Assembly: GCA_021792615.1 (NCBI GenBank)
Contig: JAJYUJ010000027.1
Span: 1 to 35,795, forward strand
DNA length: 35,795 nt
Direction of reading: 5' to 3'
Origin: a bacterium
Lineage (GTDB): Bacteria > JAMCPX01
This document shows positions 23,987-33,425 of the stretch, piece by piece. A program made the position numbers and the translations under genes. The notes under the pieces were generated by a model. It was not told the DNA's origin, searched no databases, and saw only the letters and a program-made list of their open reading frames with translations. The number at the start of each line of letters is the position of its first letter. The stretch's first letter is position 1.

Positions 23987-24781
23987 TTATTTCTTTTTGA
24001 ATTCCGGGATTCTGTTTTCCTGAAGGGCTTTCTTGCCTTCGGTATAATCATGAGATCGGATTATGGTTGTGTAATCTTCGATGTCCTCCTGAATAACCGT
24101 CATAAAATCCTTCAGGGTGGAATCTATGATAGACCTTTTTATCGCAGTCATGGCCAGCGATGCATGCCTTGAGATGCCTTTGAGCAGTTTCAAAGCATCG
24201 GTCAAGCTGTTATCTTTATTCGAGACGGCATCTATCAATCCCCATTCAACAGCTGTTTGCGGTTTTAAAAGCCTGCCTTTCATGAGTAATTCTTTTGACC
24301 TTGTTTCACCGAGAAGGCTCACGATTCTGTATATACCGCCGAAGGGCGGGAACGTACCGAGTTTTACATCCGGAAAACCGATGTTGATATCTTCATCCAA
24401 GGCAATGCGAAAGTCGGTGCACAGGGCAAGTTCAAGCCCAAACCCGACGCAATGCCCGTTGATAATCGTCAGGGTAGGTATGTTGAGTCTTTGGATGGAC
24501 AAGAGTATCTCGGCGATCGTTCGAAGATACTTCTTGAACTTGCGATCGTTATCTTCTTCACAGAGATCGACAATCTCGTGTCCGGAAATAAAGATTCCAT
24601 CAAGGGCACTCATCAGAATAAGGCCTTCATGTCTGTTCTGCGCGGCCATGGCATCAATTGCGCTGCCGAGTTGTTCTAAAACAGGCAGTTTCATGAAATT
24701 ATGCGGAGCCCTGTTTACCTTCAAGATTTGTATGTTTTGTTCATTTTCTTGCAGTATAAATTCATTCATGGAAGACAGCAT
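23987..24781 (-). CDS. Crotonase-family (enoyl-CoA hydratase/isomerase-like) protein
   Basis: A 264-residue member of the crotonase fold, which stabilises acyl-CoA enolates. The oxyanion-hole regions read FISGHEIVDL and NGHCVGFGLELA. The first catalytic Glu position of hydratases is present (E117 in GFGLELA). The second, Glu in the canonical PE-x-x-LG, reads FPDVKLG, so it is Asp138. That pattern is not the classical two-Glu hydratase, and the reaction could be isomerisation, hydrolysis or something else. Two starts (24781 and 24769) are possible; no good ribosome binding site marks either. It stands upstream of the TPR-trp promoter and has its own transcript. Confidence 0.85.
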   Translation of the reverse strand: MLSSMNEFILQENEQNIQILKVNRAPHNFMKLPVLEQLGSAIDAMAAQNRHEGLILMSALDGIFISGHEIVDLCEEDNDRKFKKYLRTIAEILLSIQRLNIPTLTIINGHCVGFGLELALCTDFRIALDEDINIGFPDVKLGTFPPFGGIYRIVSLLGETRSKELLMKGRLLKPQTAVEWGLIDAVSNKDNSLTDALKLLKGISRHASLAMTAIKRSIIDSTLKDFMTVIQEDIEDYTTIIRSHDYTEGKKALQENRIPEFKKK

Positions 24782-25010
24782 AGTTGGTAAAATATTTTAT
24801 TTCAATAAAAATAAAAAGACAATCAGCAGATTTCATATCATTCAACTTCGTATAAATGGGTTCATGAGTATGATGAGCAGCCTGCTTGATGTTGAATTAA
24901 CAACATGGCACATAGATTTACGCGGCAATGAACGAAACATGTTGAAATTTTACCGCTTATGTTCTAAAGAAATATATACTATAAGAAACCGTTATATCGG
25001 CATTGAGTAA
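24768..25010 (+). CDS. Possible small basic protein (weak)
   Basis: An 80-codon frame starts at ATG 24768 and ends at 25010, mostly inside a 300-base gap and overlapping the start of the minus-strand crotonase gene. The predicted product is basic (VGKIFYFNKNKKTISRF, then ELTTWHIDLRGNERN). No ribosome binding site is visible and no family is recognised. The rest of the gap (25011-25081) holds only the leader of the next gene. It may be a random frame. Confidence 0.25.
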   Translation: MEDSIVGKIFYFNKNKKTISRFHIIQLRINGFMSMMSSLLDVELTTWHIDLRGNERNMLKFYRLCSKEIYTIRNRYIGIE

Positions 25011-25081
25011 ATTTCATAAATGACATCCGGAGACAAAATCCAGTCCACCGTAACGGTATATTTGAAAAAGGGATCCCGATT

Positions 25082-25657
25082 ATGAATAATTATAAGAAAT
25101 TATTTAAGAAATTCTTTTTATTATTGAGCAGTTTCAGCTATCCTGCTTTCCTTTTCGATGCAAACGACAGAATAATAGAAATGAATGTTCCGTTAAAGAG
25201 GATTGTAAAAAAAGCCAATACCAGTACCGGCGACGTGAATATCCGTAAGGTGCTGAAAATGAACGGCTGCGATATTAAGTTCAAAAGAGAGCAGTTGTGC
25301 AAGGATGGAATCTCGGTATTAAAATATAAAAATGACAGAGTTATGCATATTTCCCTGCTTGCAGAAAACGATTTGTATGTCGGGGGGATAATGATCATTA
25401 TAAAAGAGGTACGTCATGATCTGCCACTTGACGCTTGGAACCCTTCTTTCGGAATGAAGCATAGACGAAATGGTAAGGGCGGATTTTCGCATACCTCTTC
25501 AACATCAAAAAAACTAAAAGATGTTTTGAATAATATTGAAAAAGACTTCATTGAGCGGACACTCAGTGAGACGAACAATAGATCCGAGGCTATCAAACGA
25601 CTGGGGGTTTCGCGAAGGACATTCTATTACAAGATGAGGAAATATGACCTTTTATAA
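25082..25657 (+). CDS. PAS-like/Fis-type HTH regulator without AAA+ domain
   Basis: A 191-residue protein. Residues about 18-110 look like a PAS sensor (SYPAFLFDANDRIIEMN, ..., GGIMIIIKEV). A polar linker follows. Residues about 143-191 carry the Fis-type helix-turn-helix: LNNIEKDFIERTLSETNNRSEAIKRLGVSRRTFYYKMRKY. This N-terminus plus C-terminus is the frame of an NtrC-class enhancer-binding protein, but the central sigma54-activating ATPase is absent. It would bind DNA and could not itself activate sigma54 RNA polymerase. AAAGGGAT precedes the ATG. The last 6 bases overlap the convergent hldA gene. Confidence 0.8.
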   Translation: MNNYKKLFKKFFLLLSSFSYPAFLFDANDRIIEMNVPLKRIVKKANTSTGDVNIRKVLKMNGCDIKFKREQLCKDGISVLKYKNDRVMHISLLAENDLYVGGIMIIIKEVRHDLPLDAWNPSFGMKHRRNGKGGFSHTSSTSKKLKDVLNNIEKDFIERTLSETNNRSEAIKRLGVSRRTFYYKMRKYDLL

Positions 25658-26650
25658 GAGTGGTTCCCTTGAGTTCTGAACGGATGTTTTAAGCTCTTGT
25701 GCAGAAGCTGTCGCTGTGCCGAGCTTGCCGACCACTATTCCCGCTGCGTGATTCGACAATATACAGGCGTCGATCCACTTTGCTTTGACTGCGAGAGCAA
25801 GAGAAAGGGCGGAGATAACTGTATCGCCTGCACCGGTAACATCGTAAACCTCTTTTGCTATGGTCGGTATATGTTTCACCGTACCATCTTTTTGGAACAG
25901 GCTCATGCCATACTCGCCTCTCGTTATTAATATCGCATCTGTTCCGTATTTTTTTAACAGGTGAGTTCCGGCTTTCATGAGTGTTTTTGAAGAATTTATT
26001 TCAAAGCCGCATGCCTCTTCCGCCTCTTTCTGGTTGGGGGTAATTACCGTAACGCCTTTATAGAACCTGAAGTTCCTTATTTTGGGGTCGACAGATACGA
26101 TAAGTCCGTTGTTTTTTTTGAATCTCAGAATAGTGGAAATGATCCCCCTGTTGATCAGCCCTTTACCGTAATCCGATACTATGACGGCGTTATATTGCGA
26201 CAACAGTGAGCGCAGCAGACCGATTATCTCTCTATAGGTTTTGACGGAAAGATCGTCTTTAGATTCCCTGTCGAAACGCACAACCTGCTGGTGCTGTGCT
26301 ATTACCCTGGTTTTTATGGAAGTATGCCTTGATTCGTCAACGATAATACCATCGGTACTATAGCCTCCTTCTTTTAATATTTCCATGAACCTCTCGCCGT
26401 TGTAATCGCTGCCGATGACACCAAGCAAGAGTGCCTGTCCGCCCAGTGCGCGTATGTTTTTGAGTACATTCGCTGCACCGCCAAGCATGATATCTTCTTT
26501 CGTTACTTCTACCACCGGTACCGGGGCCTCGGGAGATATGCGGGATACCTTTCCCCACACAAACTCATCAAGCATGATATCTCCTATAACAAGGATTTTA
26601 CCCCCGTTAAATTTGTTGATAAGCCTTAAGAGCGTTTCGCGGTCATTCAT
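25652..26650 (-). CDS. hldA: D-glycero-beta-D-manno-heptose-7-phosphate kinase (HldE kinase domain)
   Basis: A PfkB-family kinase that phosphorylates heptose-7-phosphate on the path to ADP-heptose for LPS inner core. The sequence has VIGDIMLDEFVWGKVSRISPEAPVPVVEV, LGGAANVLKNIRALGG, DRES-KDD, SDYGKGL, VDPKIRNFRFYKG, ITPNQKEA and DVTGAGDTVI with the catalytic Asp. At 332 residues it is only the kinase half; the cytidylyltransferase-like half of HldE is missing and must be separate or elsewhere. Its start overlaps the heptosyltransferase stop by 4 bases (26647-26650). Confidence 0.93.
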   Translation of the reverse strand: MNDRETLLRLINKFNGGKILVIGDIMLDEFVWGKVSRISPEAPVPVVEVTKEDIMLGGAANVLKNIRALGGQALLLGVIGSDYNGERFMEILKEGGYSTDGIIVDESRHTSIKTRVIAQHQQVVRFDRESKDDLSVKTYREIIGLLRSLLSQYNAVIVSDYGKGLINRGIISTILRFKKNNGLIVSVDPKIRNFRFYKGVTVITPNQKEAEEACGFEINSSKTLMKAGTHLLKKYGTDAILITRGEYGMSLFQKDGTVKHIPTIAKEVYDVTGAGDTVISALSLALAVKAKWIDACILSNHAAGIVVGKLGTATASAQELKTSVQNSREPLL

Positions 26651-27687
26651 ATATTCCTCTTGGTTAAGATGAGTTCTGTATAATGTAAAATGGGTTCAAT
26701 ATCAATATCTTCGATACATCGGAGCAGGACACTGTCCTCGCAGGGATAGCTCGTACAGTCTTCACATGCTTTCGGAGGGGTAATGGCAAGAAAGTTATCA
26801 CCTGCGGGTTTCCATTTTTTTATATGCTCTCTGAGATTATACATGGGAGGGTATATTATGACGCCCGGTGTATGGACCGCGTCAGCTATATGGCAAGGTC
26901 CGCTGTCATTACCGATGAAGAGAGCGGCATGTTTTATCAAACAGCTGAGCTCTTTCAAAGGAAGTCCCACGGCCGGTAATACCGAATCATCGTTTGATAG
27001 CTTCCGTATTGCGCTTATTGTGCCGGAATCCGTACTGTCTCCGATGATGACGCAGGGAAGATTGTAGCGTTGTCCGAGCAGGGATATGATTTTTGCATAT
27101 CCGGCAACGCCCAGGCCCGTACCTTTTACTGTTTTTCCCCCGGGGTGTATGACGGCATACCGGGGGTATTCTTTTGATTTCAATGCATCGACAATATGCA
27201 TGCCGTTATAGTTTTTACAATTACCGGGATCGAGTTCGAGTGATAGATCCGAATCGTGGATACCGAGCGGCTGCAGCAGCATCATGTTCAATTCCACGAT
27301 ATTTGTGCCCTCGGTGTACGGGACGCGATCTGTCAGGAAATTCGATTTCCCGCCGGTTTCAAAGCCGACTCTTCTGCCGGCGCCCGAAAGCAATCCGATG
27401 AGTTCGCTGCGTAAAAACCGTTTGAAGATAACCGCCGTGTCGAAGTGTTTTCTCCTCAGACTCCGTATAAAATGGAAATAAGCTAAGAGGTTTTTGTGGG
27501 TGCCATGCATGTCGTATACTATCAGTTCATCGATCCAGGGTATATCGCTTAAGAGTTCATCGATACCCGGTGAAACGACCATGCCTATGAAAGAAGAGGG
27601 ATAAGCCTTTCTTATCGCTCGTACTGCCGGAATGCTGACGAGGGTGTTGCCGATTGAACCGAACCGTATGATAAGAAAACGATCCAT
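26647..27687 (-). CDS. LPS heptosyltransferase, glycosyltransferase family 9
   Basis: A 346-residue GT-B glycosyltransferase that transfers heptose from ADP-heptose to LPS inner core. It begins FLIIRFGSIGNTLVSIPAVRAIRKAYPSS, the typical family 9 opening. It also has HPGGKTVKGTG, and near the C-terminus FIGNDSGPCHIADAVHTPGVIIYPP, the nucleotide-sugar site. Whether it is heptosyltransferase I, II or III cannot be settled by eye. A CEDC...CEDS-type cysteine-rich stretch lies near the end. It starts 1 base after the giant TPR gene and overlaps hldA by 4 bases, so the three are translated together. Confidence 0.9.
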   Translation of the reverse strand: MDRFLIIRFGSIGNTLVSIPAVRAIRKAYPSSFIGMVVSPGIDELLSDIPWIDELIVYDMHGTHKNLLAYFHFIRSLRRKHFDTAVIFKRFLRSELIGLLSGAGRRVGFETGGKSNFLTDRVPYTEGTNIVELNMMLLQPLGIHDSDLSLELDPGNCKNYNGMHIVDALKSKEYPRYAVIHPGGKTVKGTGLGVAGYAKIISLLGQRYNLPCVIIGDSTDSGTISAIRKLSNDDSVLPAVGLPLKELSCLIKHAALFIGNDSGPCHIADAVHTPGVIIYPPMYNLREHIKKWKPAGDNFLAITPPKACEDCTSYPCEDSVLLRCIEDIDIEPILHYTELILTKRNI

Positions 27688-27688
27688 A

Positions 27689-30600
27689 TTATACCGATAA
27701 TATGGACATACCCAATTTATTTCTTAGGAGAAAATGGCCGTCAGAAAGGTAGAATTGCAGGATGTCCTGCATGAGCTCGGATGAGGTGAAGATATCTTTT
27801 CTTTTCTCTTTGTTCGAGAGGAGAGACGCATCGCCTATGTGCCACTTTACGAGAGATGAAAACAACGGTTCGGTATCGCCCACGAAAAATGCACCAGTTC
27901 TCGCGCCCGTCATTTCAATGCCTTTAAACCATTCATCCATATACGTATCCGGCATCTTGAGGTATTTCTTAATGGGTTCATCGAGTGCCGCGCGTTGTTT
28001 TTTCGTAAGTATACCGTTTAAGGTATTTGTCACAGCAGAAAGACCGGGATTTTTATCGTTAGGGGTCGATGCCGAGGGGTTTAAGGCTTTAACCAATGCA
28101 TGTATAAACAGCGCAAACTTTTCTTTTCCAAGTTTTACCGGCAACACCAAACCGGATTTTATGTACGTTAAATATTCCGTTAGTATAAAAGCTCTTTCCT
28201 GAGCGGATAAATCCGATAAAGAAGGGATATGGACAATCAAAGAGGGAGGATCCGTATTTTCGATTACGATCTTAAAGTTACCCTTTGTTGTCTGGTAAAT
28301 GTCTATATCTTTTATGCCGAGCAGTTGTAACAGCGTTCCGTATTCCTGCCATGAGGTCGATTTCGTCGTTATCCGTTCCTGTTTCCCGGCGCCGTAGAGC
28401 TTCAGATCGGGTTTAAACAGACTTGCGCCGTAATCGGGGAAGAAGGTGAGAATATCTTTCAACGGCCCCCTTGTTTTCATGTGCATGATGTGGGAAAGGA
28501 ACAGATCGTCCGATACCGGAAGTTTCGGATGCCTGGGCTGTTTGTTCTTGTTCGCCTCTACGAATATGCGTTCAAGGTCTTTTTCTTCACCAAGCAGTTT
28601 CAAGGTGCTGAAGTATAAGAACACCCTGTCATAGTCCTTTTTTTGTTCATAAAATTTAGAAAGGAACCTTATTGCAGGAATATTTTCCGGCATATACTTC
28701 AACACGATTCCATACTCCCGAACGGCATCGGATATCATTGTTTTATTTTTGGAAAACAGTTCTGCAAGAGAAAAATGTGCATGGACATCCGCCGGTTCTA
28801 TATTGAGGATCGTCTGATACTGCTGGATGGCGAGTTCGTTATTATTTATTTTCGTTGCATAGAGTTCACCGAGTTCTTTTATTAACGGGAGTACGTTCTT
28901 TGGTTCTTTCGGCAGGAGGATCTTGATAAACTTCTGGTATAGGTCTGCCTTCCCCGTCAGATTCCCCTCCAGTTCAAATGTTTTTCCCAGGCACCTGAGT
29001 ACCGGTATGGAAGATGGTTCTTTCTTTAAAGCCTCAAGATAGTATTTCTTTGCCGTTCCGGTGTCGTTTTTAAATTCAATATATATATCTCCCAGCCTCA
29101 TAGCAGAAGCAACAAAATTATCACTGTTCTTCTCGATCTTGAGGAGTTTCAGGAGAATCTCAATTTCATTGTCGATATTGGATTGTTCCCGGTAAATCTG
29201 GATAAGCTCATTGCATATCTGCGTGTTGTCCGGTATGATTGCCATTGCTTCCCGTAAAAGAGGAATTGCACCGTTCAGATCGTAGGTCTTATCATGCTTG
29301 AGCTTTGCAATCTTGATCAATACCTGAGCCCTGTCCAGCGGCTTGTCGAGTACTTTCGATAATTTTGCCAGCACCTCTATCTCGAGTTCGTAGTTGCCCA
29401 GCGTAGCGGTCAGCTCGTCGAGTGTTATGAGGCTGTCCATGTCCTTGCCGTTTATGTCAACCGCTCTGAGCAAATACTCTACTGCCTGTTGTATGTTGCC
29501 GAGCCTCTTTGCTATGTCAGACAATATTTTATAGAGGGGAAACAATTGTTCCGGAAGCAACTCGTGTTCGTGGGCGTAGGTTATGTTTTTTAATACATCG
29601 TACGCTTCTTTATACAGACCGACGGCGTATGCGGATTCTCCGTAAGCGAGCCGGTAATCGATATTGGATGGACTTAAATTGTATGCAGCCTTGTAAGCCT
29701 GATAAGCGTCATTCGATGCGGCAAGGCCTTTCAATACGGTACCATATTCAAAGTTTATCTCTGCCTTCATGTCATCAAGCATGTTGCTCAGTGAGGTAGC
29801 CTCTTTATAAAACGCTGCGGCTTTATCGGACATTTGCTGGGATGCTGCAAGCCGGGCCGCCTTGATGAGAATGTCTCCGTTTGTTTTATCTATGCGGAGA
29901 GCGGCCTCATACGACTCGATTGCACCTTTTTCATCGTGTAATCGGTGAACAAGAAGCTCCGACGATTTCATGAGATATTCGAGTTTTATAGATTTCTCAT
30001 CGATACTTTGTGCAGCACCTTTATACAGTTCATTCAGACTCTGGAATTCACCTTGCTTCAACAGTAGCGGTTCAAGCAGCCGGTAAGTTTCAAGATCCGA
30101 CGGTTTGAATCTTACGATGTCCTGATACAAGGCAATAGCACCGTTCGTATCGTTTAAATTTTCTGCTTTTATGACTGCAAGTTTTTTTTGCAATAAGATT
30201 TTGTCTTCGGATGCCTGGAGGTGCGACAACCACAGATCGTACATTGCCGATAATGCAGGATAATCGTGCATGGTTTCATACATCCCGGAAAGGGCTGTAA
30301 ATGCTGCATTGTTATTCGGCTGCAGAATGAGTATGTCCTTATAAAGACCGATCGCCGCTTGTTTGTCATCTCCGGAAAGCTCCGCCAGTTCGAGCAATAA
30401 ATCCACCTTCTGCTCTCCGGTTATATTGAATTTGAGCGTCTCCTGTATCGTGAGCATCAAATCTTTTGTATTGTTCAGCTTTTTATACAGGGAGGCCAAT
30501 TGCATATAAATACCGGCATTTCTCTTTCCCGATTTGATGAGATCTTCGAGTGTTCTGACCGCAGATTTCGGATCACCGAGGTCCTTTTCCTGTATCGAGG

Positions 30601-33130
30601 CACGCCGCATGCTCATGGTTATTATGTCCTCATCGGATTTGCTGAGTTCGGCTTCTTTTTTGAGGACGCTTACGAGAAGGGCGTAATCTTTGCCCTCGGT
30701 ACATAGCCTTTCCAGCCAACGGAAGTATTCAAGGTTTTCCGGCTCTTTCTCCGTCAGTTTCATGAGATATATGGATGCAGGCCTGTAATCCTTTGTTTCT
30801 TCATATGCGGAGGCCAGCTTCTTATAGATTTCGTTTATATTTTCGATGTCTGTCGATATCTTTATCAGCGCTTCGAATGCGACGATAACCGCTTCATAAT
30901 CATGGTTTATATAGGCAGAATACCCGTACGCCTCCGCATACCTCTTTTCGTTCCTGTTCAGTTCAAAGGCCTTTTTATAGAATTGTGATGAGTCCTGCTG
31001 TCTTCCTAATTTATCGAGGATCCGTGCATACTTAAACAAGAATTCCGGAAGTTGTTCAGGTTCGACAATATTGTTTTTGATAGAAAAATTGAAGTATGGC
31101 TCCGCCTTGTCCCATAGACCAGCATTGAAGGAGAGTGCCGAAAGGGATAAATTTGCATCATGGTTGCCGGGTTCCAATGCCAGTACCTGTTCAAACGTTG
31201 TGATTGCCTTATCGGGCAAGGCGAGTTTTTCGTACCGGATATGAGCGATTTTCAGCAGCAGTTCCACTTTTGTTTTCTCTGAAGGACCGGTCTTATCGAT
31301 CATAAATGAATAAAGCTTTTCAAAGCCTGCATAGTCGCCGGTTGTTTCGAATAACCTTTTTAAGATGTCTATGACATAACCTGCCGATGGGCTGGATTCG
31401 AGTGCCTCCCAGAGGTACTGCTGGGCTTTTTTGACATCGATGCCTCTGTCAAAAAGCAGGGAACCGAGTTCTGCGAGAACATCGTATTTGTTGTCCGCTA
31501 TAGTCAGTTTTTTCTCGAGTATTGCGGCAAGGTCAGTGTAGTTGCCGGTTTCCCGGTAGATCCGTTCCAGAGAGGATAGGGCGGCTTCGTTGCGCGGATC
31601 CGAAGAAAGTATCTCATGGTACAACTCCGCCGCTGATTCGTAATTTATTGAGTGGGTAAGATAGATATCTCCCAGTGTAAGCTGGAGCGAAAGCTTTTTA
31701 TCGCTGTCCGTTACAGCGGGCAGCATATTGATTATAGCCTGCTTTGCTTCCTGCCATTTCTCCGACAATACGTAAAGGGATATGAGTTTATCAGAATATT
31801 CCTTATTTCCGGGATCAAGGGCTGATGCTCTCAGGTAACTATCGATTGCATACTCATAATGAGAGAAACCCTGAAGATACGTATCTCCGAGCGATGCCCA
31901 TAAGGGAGCAGAATCTTTCTGATCTTCGTTGCCGTTGAGCCTTTCAAGATAAAATGTCACAAGACCGTTGTAATCTTCTGTTTCTTTATAAATGTGTTCG
32001 AGTGCTGCGTCGTTGGATTGATCTCCCGTGATGCCGGAAAGCGTGTGTATCCACTGCTTTGCAGTGTCGTAATCTTTGTTTTCTATCAGCAGGGGGATAG
32101 CCCTTTTATACAGGGCCGTCTTTTGGTCGTTGCCGTCTTCAACTTCGACAAGCTTTTTTATGGTGTCGGTCATATCAACGGATGCTCCGATCTGAGTAAA
32201 TACATCGAGTGCCGCATAGAGCAGGGGCTTATCGTCCGGTTGTGCGGATAGAGCGTTTTTGAGAAAGGGCAGTGCAGCTGCAGTATCTCCAAGTTTCGTA
32301 TAGCATAATCCAATATTCCCATCGAGGCCGGCGATTTCTCCCGGTGCAGCATCGCTTTTCCTTTTCATCAGGATGGACAACAGGAGTACCGGTTCATCGA
32401 AAGACGAATATATGCCGCTTAATTTCCGGACTATTTGTTGCTGGTCACCCGCGTCTGATGCAAGGGCCATCTCGTAATTATATGCAGTCTCATAAGAGTC
32501 ATCCATTGCCTTTTCGTATATGCCTGCAAGTGAAGTATAAAAGCCGGCGAGGTCTTCAGGGGTGTTAAAGGTGTTTATAAAGAGATCCTTGTGTTCGATA
32601 ATACTCGAAAACATACCCTGATCGAGTAATGTATCGAACAATTGCTTGGTGGCTTGGGGCAAAGGTGCGTTTGAGCTTGCAAGGAACGATGTTGCCGCAT
32701 CATACATACCGAGTGAGATGTAGCTTTTTATGAGCATGGTGCTCAGTTCTGCAGTCCGTTCCGGGTCCTTTGATAATCGGCATTCACCCTCCAGCAGAAT
32801 CGCGAGCCCGGCAGAGGCATGAGACTGTTCCAGTATCTTTTTTAGTTTGTCTACAACACCCAGTTCGTAGGGATTGAGTTCGAGTGCATCGAGATAAAAT
32901 TCTATAGACTTGTTCGTATCGGACAACCGGTCGGCGTACGTGTCGGCGACATCTATGATGTAGTTGACGCGATCATCGTCCTCCTCAGAAAGGCTGAATA
33001 ACTTTTCATAGATTTCTATCAGCTTATCCCATTGTTCATTTGCTTTGTATATCTCCGAGAGTCCTTTTAATGCAGAGATATTTTCCGGTTCAAGCTTTAG
33101 AATCTCGAGATAGTAGGTAAGATTGTCCAC
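27689..33130 (-). CDS. Giant tetratricopeptide-repeat protein, 1813 residues
   Basis: No signal peptide or membrane helix is visible, so it is probably cytoplasmic. It is built from dozens of TPR-like helix pairs from residue 1 to about 1500 (for example LKLEPENISALKGLSEIYKA and repeated A..LY.-type 34-residue units), implying a long superhelical scaffold. Residues about 1535-1813 are not TPR and hold a mixed alpha/beta domain (VSDDLFLSHIMHMK..., TKGNFKIVIENTDPPSL, GDTEPLFSSLVKWHIGD). I cannot name this domain; it looks like the C-terminal domain of other very long TPR proteins, but that is inference. The start is GTG at 33130 with GGGAA and AGG just upstream. It ends 1 base before the heptosyltransferase gene, so it is coupled to LPS assembly. 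Confidence 0.85.
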   Translation of the reverse strand: MDNLTYYLEILKLEPENISALKGLSEIYKANEQWDKLIEIYEKLFSLSEEDDDRVNYIIDVADTYADRLSDTNKSIEFYLDALELNPYELGVVDKLKKILEQSHASAGLAILLEGECRLSKDPERTAELSTMLIKSYISLGMYDAATSFLASSNAPLPQATKQLFDTLLDQGMFSSIIEHKDLFINTFNTPEDLAGFYTSLAGIYEKAMDDSYETAYNYEMALASDAGDQQQIVRKLSGIYSSFDEPVLLLSILMKRKSDAAPGEIAGLDGNIGLCYTKLGDTAAALPFLKNALSAQPDDKPLLYAALDVFTQIGASVDMTDTIKKLVEVEDGNDQKTALYKRAIPLLIENKDYDTAKQWIHTLSGITGDQSNDAALEHIYKETEDYNGLVTFYLERLNGNEDQKDSAPLWASLGDTYLQGFSHYEYAIDSYLRASALDPGNKEYSDKLISLYVLSEKWQEAKQAIINMLPAVTDSDKKLSLQLTLGDIYLTHSINYESAAELYHEILSSDPRNEAALSSLERIYRETGNYTDLAAILEKKLTIADNKYDVLAELGSLLFDRGIDVKKAQQYLWEALESSPSAGYVIDILKRLFETTGDYAGFEKLYSFMIDKTGPSEKTKVELLLKIAHIRYEKLALPDKAITTFEQVLALEPGNHDANLSLSALSFNAGLWDKAEPYFNFSIKNNIVEPEQLPEFLFKYARILDKLGRQQDSSQFYKKAFELNRNEKRYAEAYGYSAYINHDYEAVIVAFEALIKISTDIENINEIYKKLASAYEETKDYRPASIYLMKLTEKEPENLEYFRWLERLCTEGKDYALLVSVLKKEAELSKSDEDIITMSMRRASIQEKDLGDPKSAVRTLEDLIKSGKRNAGIYMQLASLYKKLNNTKDLMLTIQETLKFNITGEQKVDLLLELAELSGDDKQAAIGLYKDILILQPNNNAAFTALSGMYETMHDYPALSAMYDLWLSHLQASEDKILLQKKLAVIKAENLNDTNGAIALYQDIVRFKPSDLETYRLLEPLLLKQGEFQSLNELYKGAAQSIDEKSIKLEYLMKSSELLVHRLHDEKGAIESYEAALRIDKTNGDILIKAARLAASQQMSDKAAAFYKEATSLSNMLDDMKAEINFEYGTVLKGLAASNDAYQAYKAAYNLSPSNIDYRLAYGESAYAVGLYKEAYDVLKNITYAHEHELLPEQLFPLYKILSDIAKRLGNIQQAVEYLLRAVDINGKDMDSLITLDELTATLGNYELEIEVLAKLSKVLDKPLDRAQVLIKIAKLKHDKTYDLNGAIPLLREAMAIIPDNTQICNELIQIYREQSNIDNEIEILLKLLKIEKNSDNFVASAMRLGDIYIEFKNDTGTAKKYYLEALKKEPSSIPVLRCLGKTFELEGNLTGKADLYQKFIKILLPKEPKNVLPLIKELGELYATKINNNELAIQQYQTILNIEPADVHAHFSLAELFSKNKTMISDAVREYGIVLKYMPENIPAIRFLSKFYEQKKDYDRVFLYFSTLKLLGEEKDLERIFVEANKNKQPRHPKLPVSDDLFLSHIMHMKTRGPLKDILTFFPDYGASLFKPDLKLYGAGKQERITTKSTSWQEYGTLLQLLGIKDIDIYQTTKGNFKIVIENTDPPSLIVHIPSLSDLSAQERAFILTEYLTYIKSGLVLPVKLGKEKFALFIHALVKALNPSASTPNDKNPGLSAVTNTLNGILTKKQRAALDEPIKKYLKMPDTYMDEWFKGIEMTGARTGAFFVGDTEPLFSSLVKWHIGDASLLSNKEKRKDIFTSSELMQDILQFYLSDGHFLLRNKLGMSILSV

Positions 33131-33172
33131 CCTGTATATTCCCGATCAAATTAGGTAATGTGATGGGTCTTA

Positions 33173-33412
33173 CTAAGCGAAGATATTGTATAATAATGCA
33201 ATAAACCATCCTACGAGATAAGCGGTAACAAACCCGTAAATAAGAGCGAGTAGCGATCCCCCGAACGTTATCGAGTATCCCCAGTATATCTGATTGAGTT
33301 TGATGAGCGTTTCCCCGCCGTGATGAATCAGTACTAAGTAATTCGTCAAGATAAACAACCCGAGTCCGCTGACCAGTCCGCAAGCCAGACCGAAAGCATT
33401 TTTTTTCAGCAT
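33173..33412 (-). CDS. Small two-helix membrane protein
   Basis: A 79-residue protein with two hydrophobic helices (about 5-28 and 44-77) and a short loop between. Repeated Gly-x3-Gly positions (GLACGLVSGLG, and GSLLALIYGF near the C-terminus, ending AYLVGWFIALLYN) look like packing motifs. Such proteins are sometimes labelled holin-like in databases, but nothing else phage-like is here. GGGGG about 8-10 bases ahead gives a plausible ribosome binding site. It lies between the lipoprotein and the giant TPR gene. Confidence 0.75.
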   Translation of the reverse strand: MLKKNAFGLACGLVSGLGLFILTNYLVLIHHGGETLIKLNQIYWGYSITFGGSLLALIYGFVTAYLVGWFIALLYNIFA

Positions 33413-33425
33413 AGTATTTTACCCC

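Noticed and set aside
24117-24767. Long plus-strand frame opposite the crotonase gene
   Set aside because: It is the antisense of a clear crotonase protein and shows no domain of its own.
27762-32568. Several plus-strand frames opposite the giant TPR gene
   Set aside because: They are short, lack ribosome binding sites, and the minus strand gives a continuous repeat protein.
33173-33412. Prophage holin
   Set aside because: The small two-helix protein resembles some proteins labelled holin, but there is no endolysin, capsid or integrase gene nearby and it fits an envelope operon.
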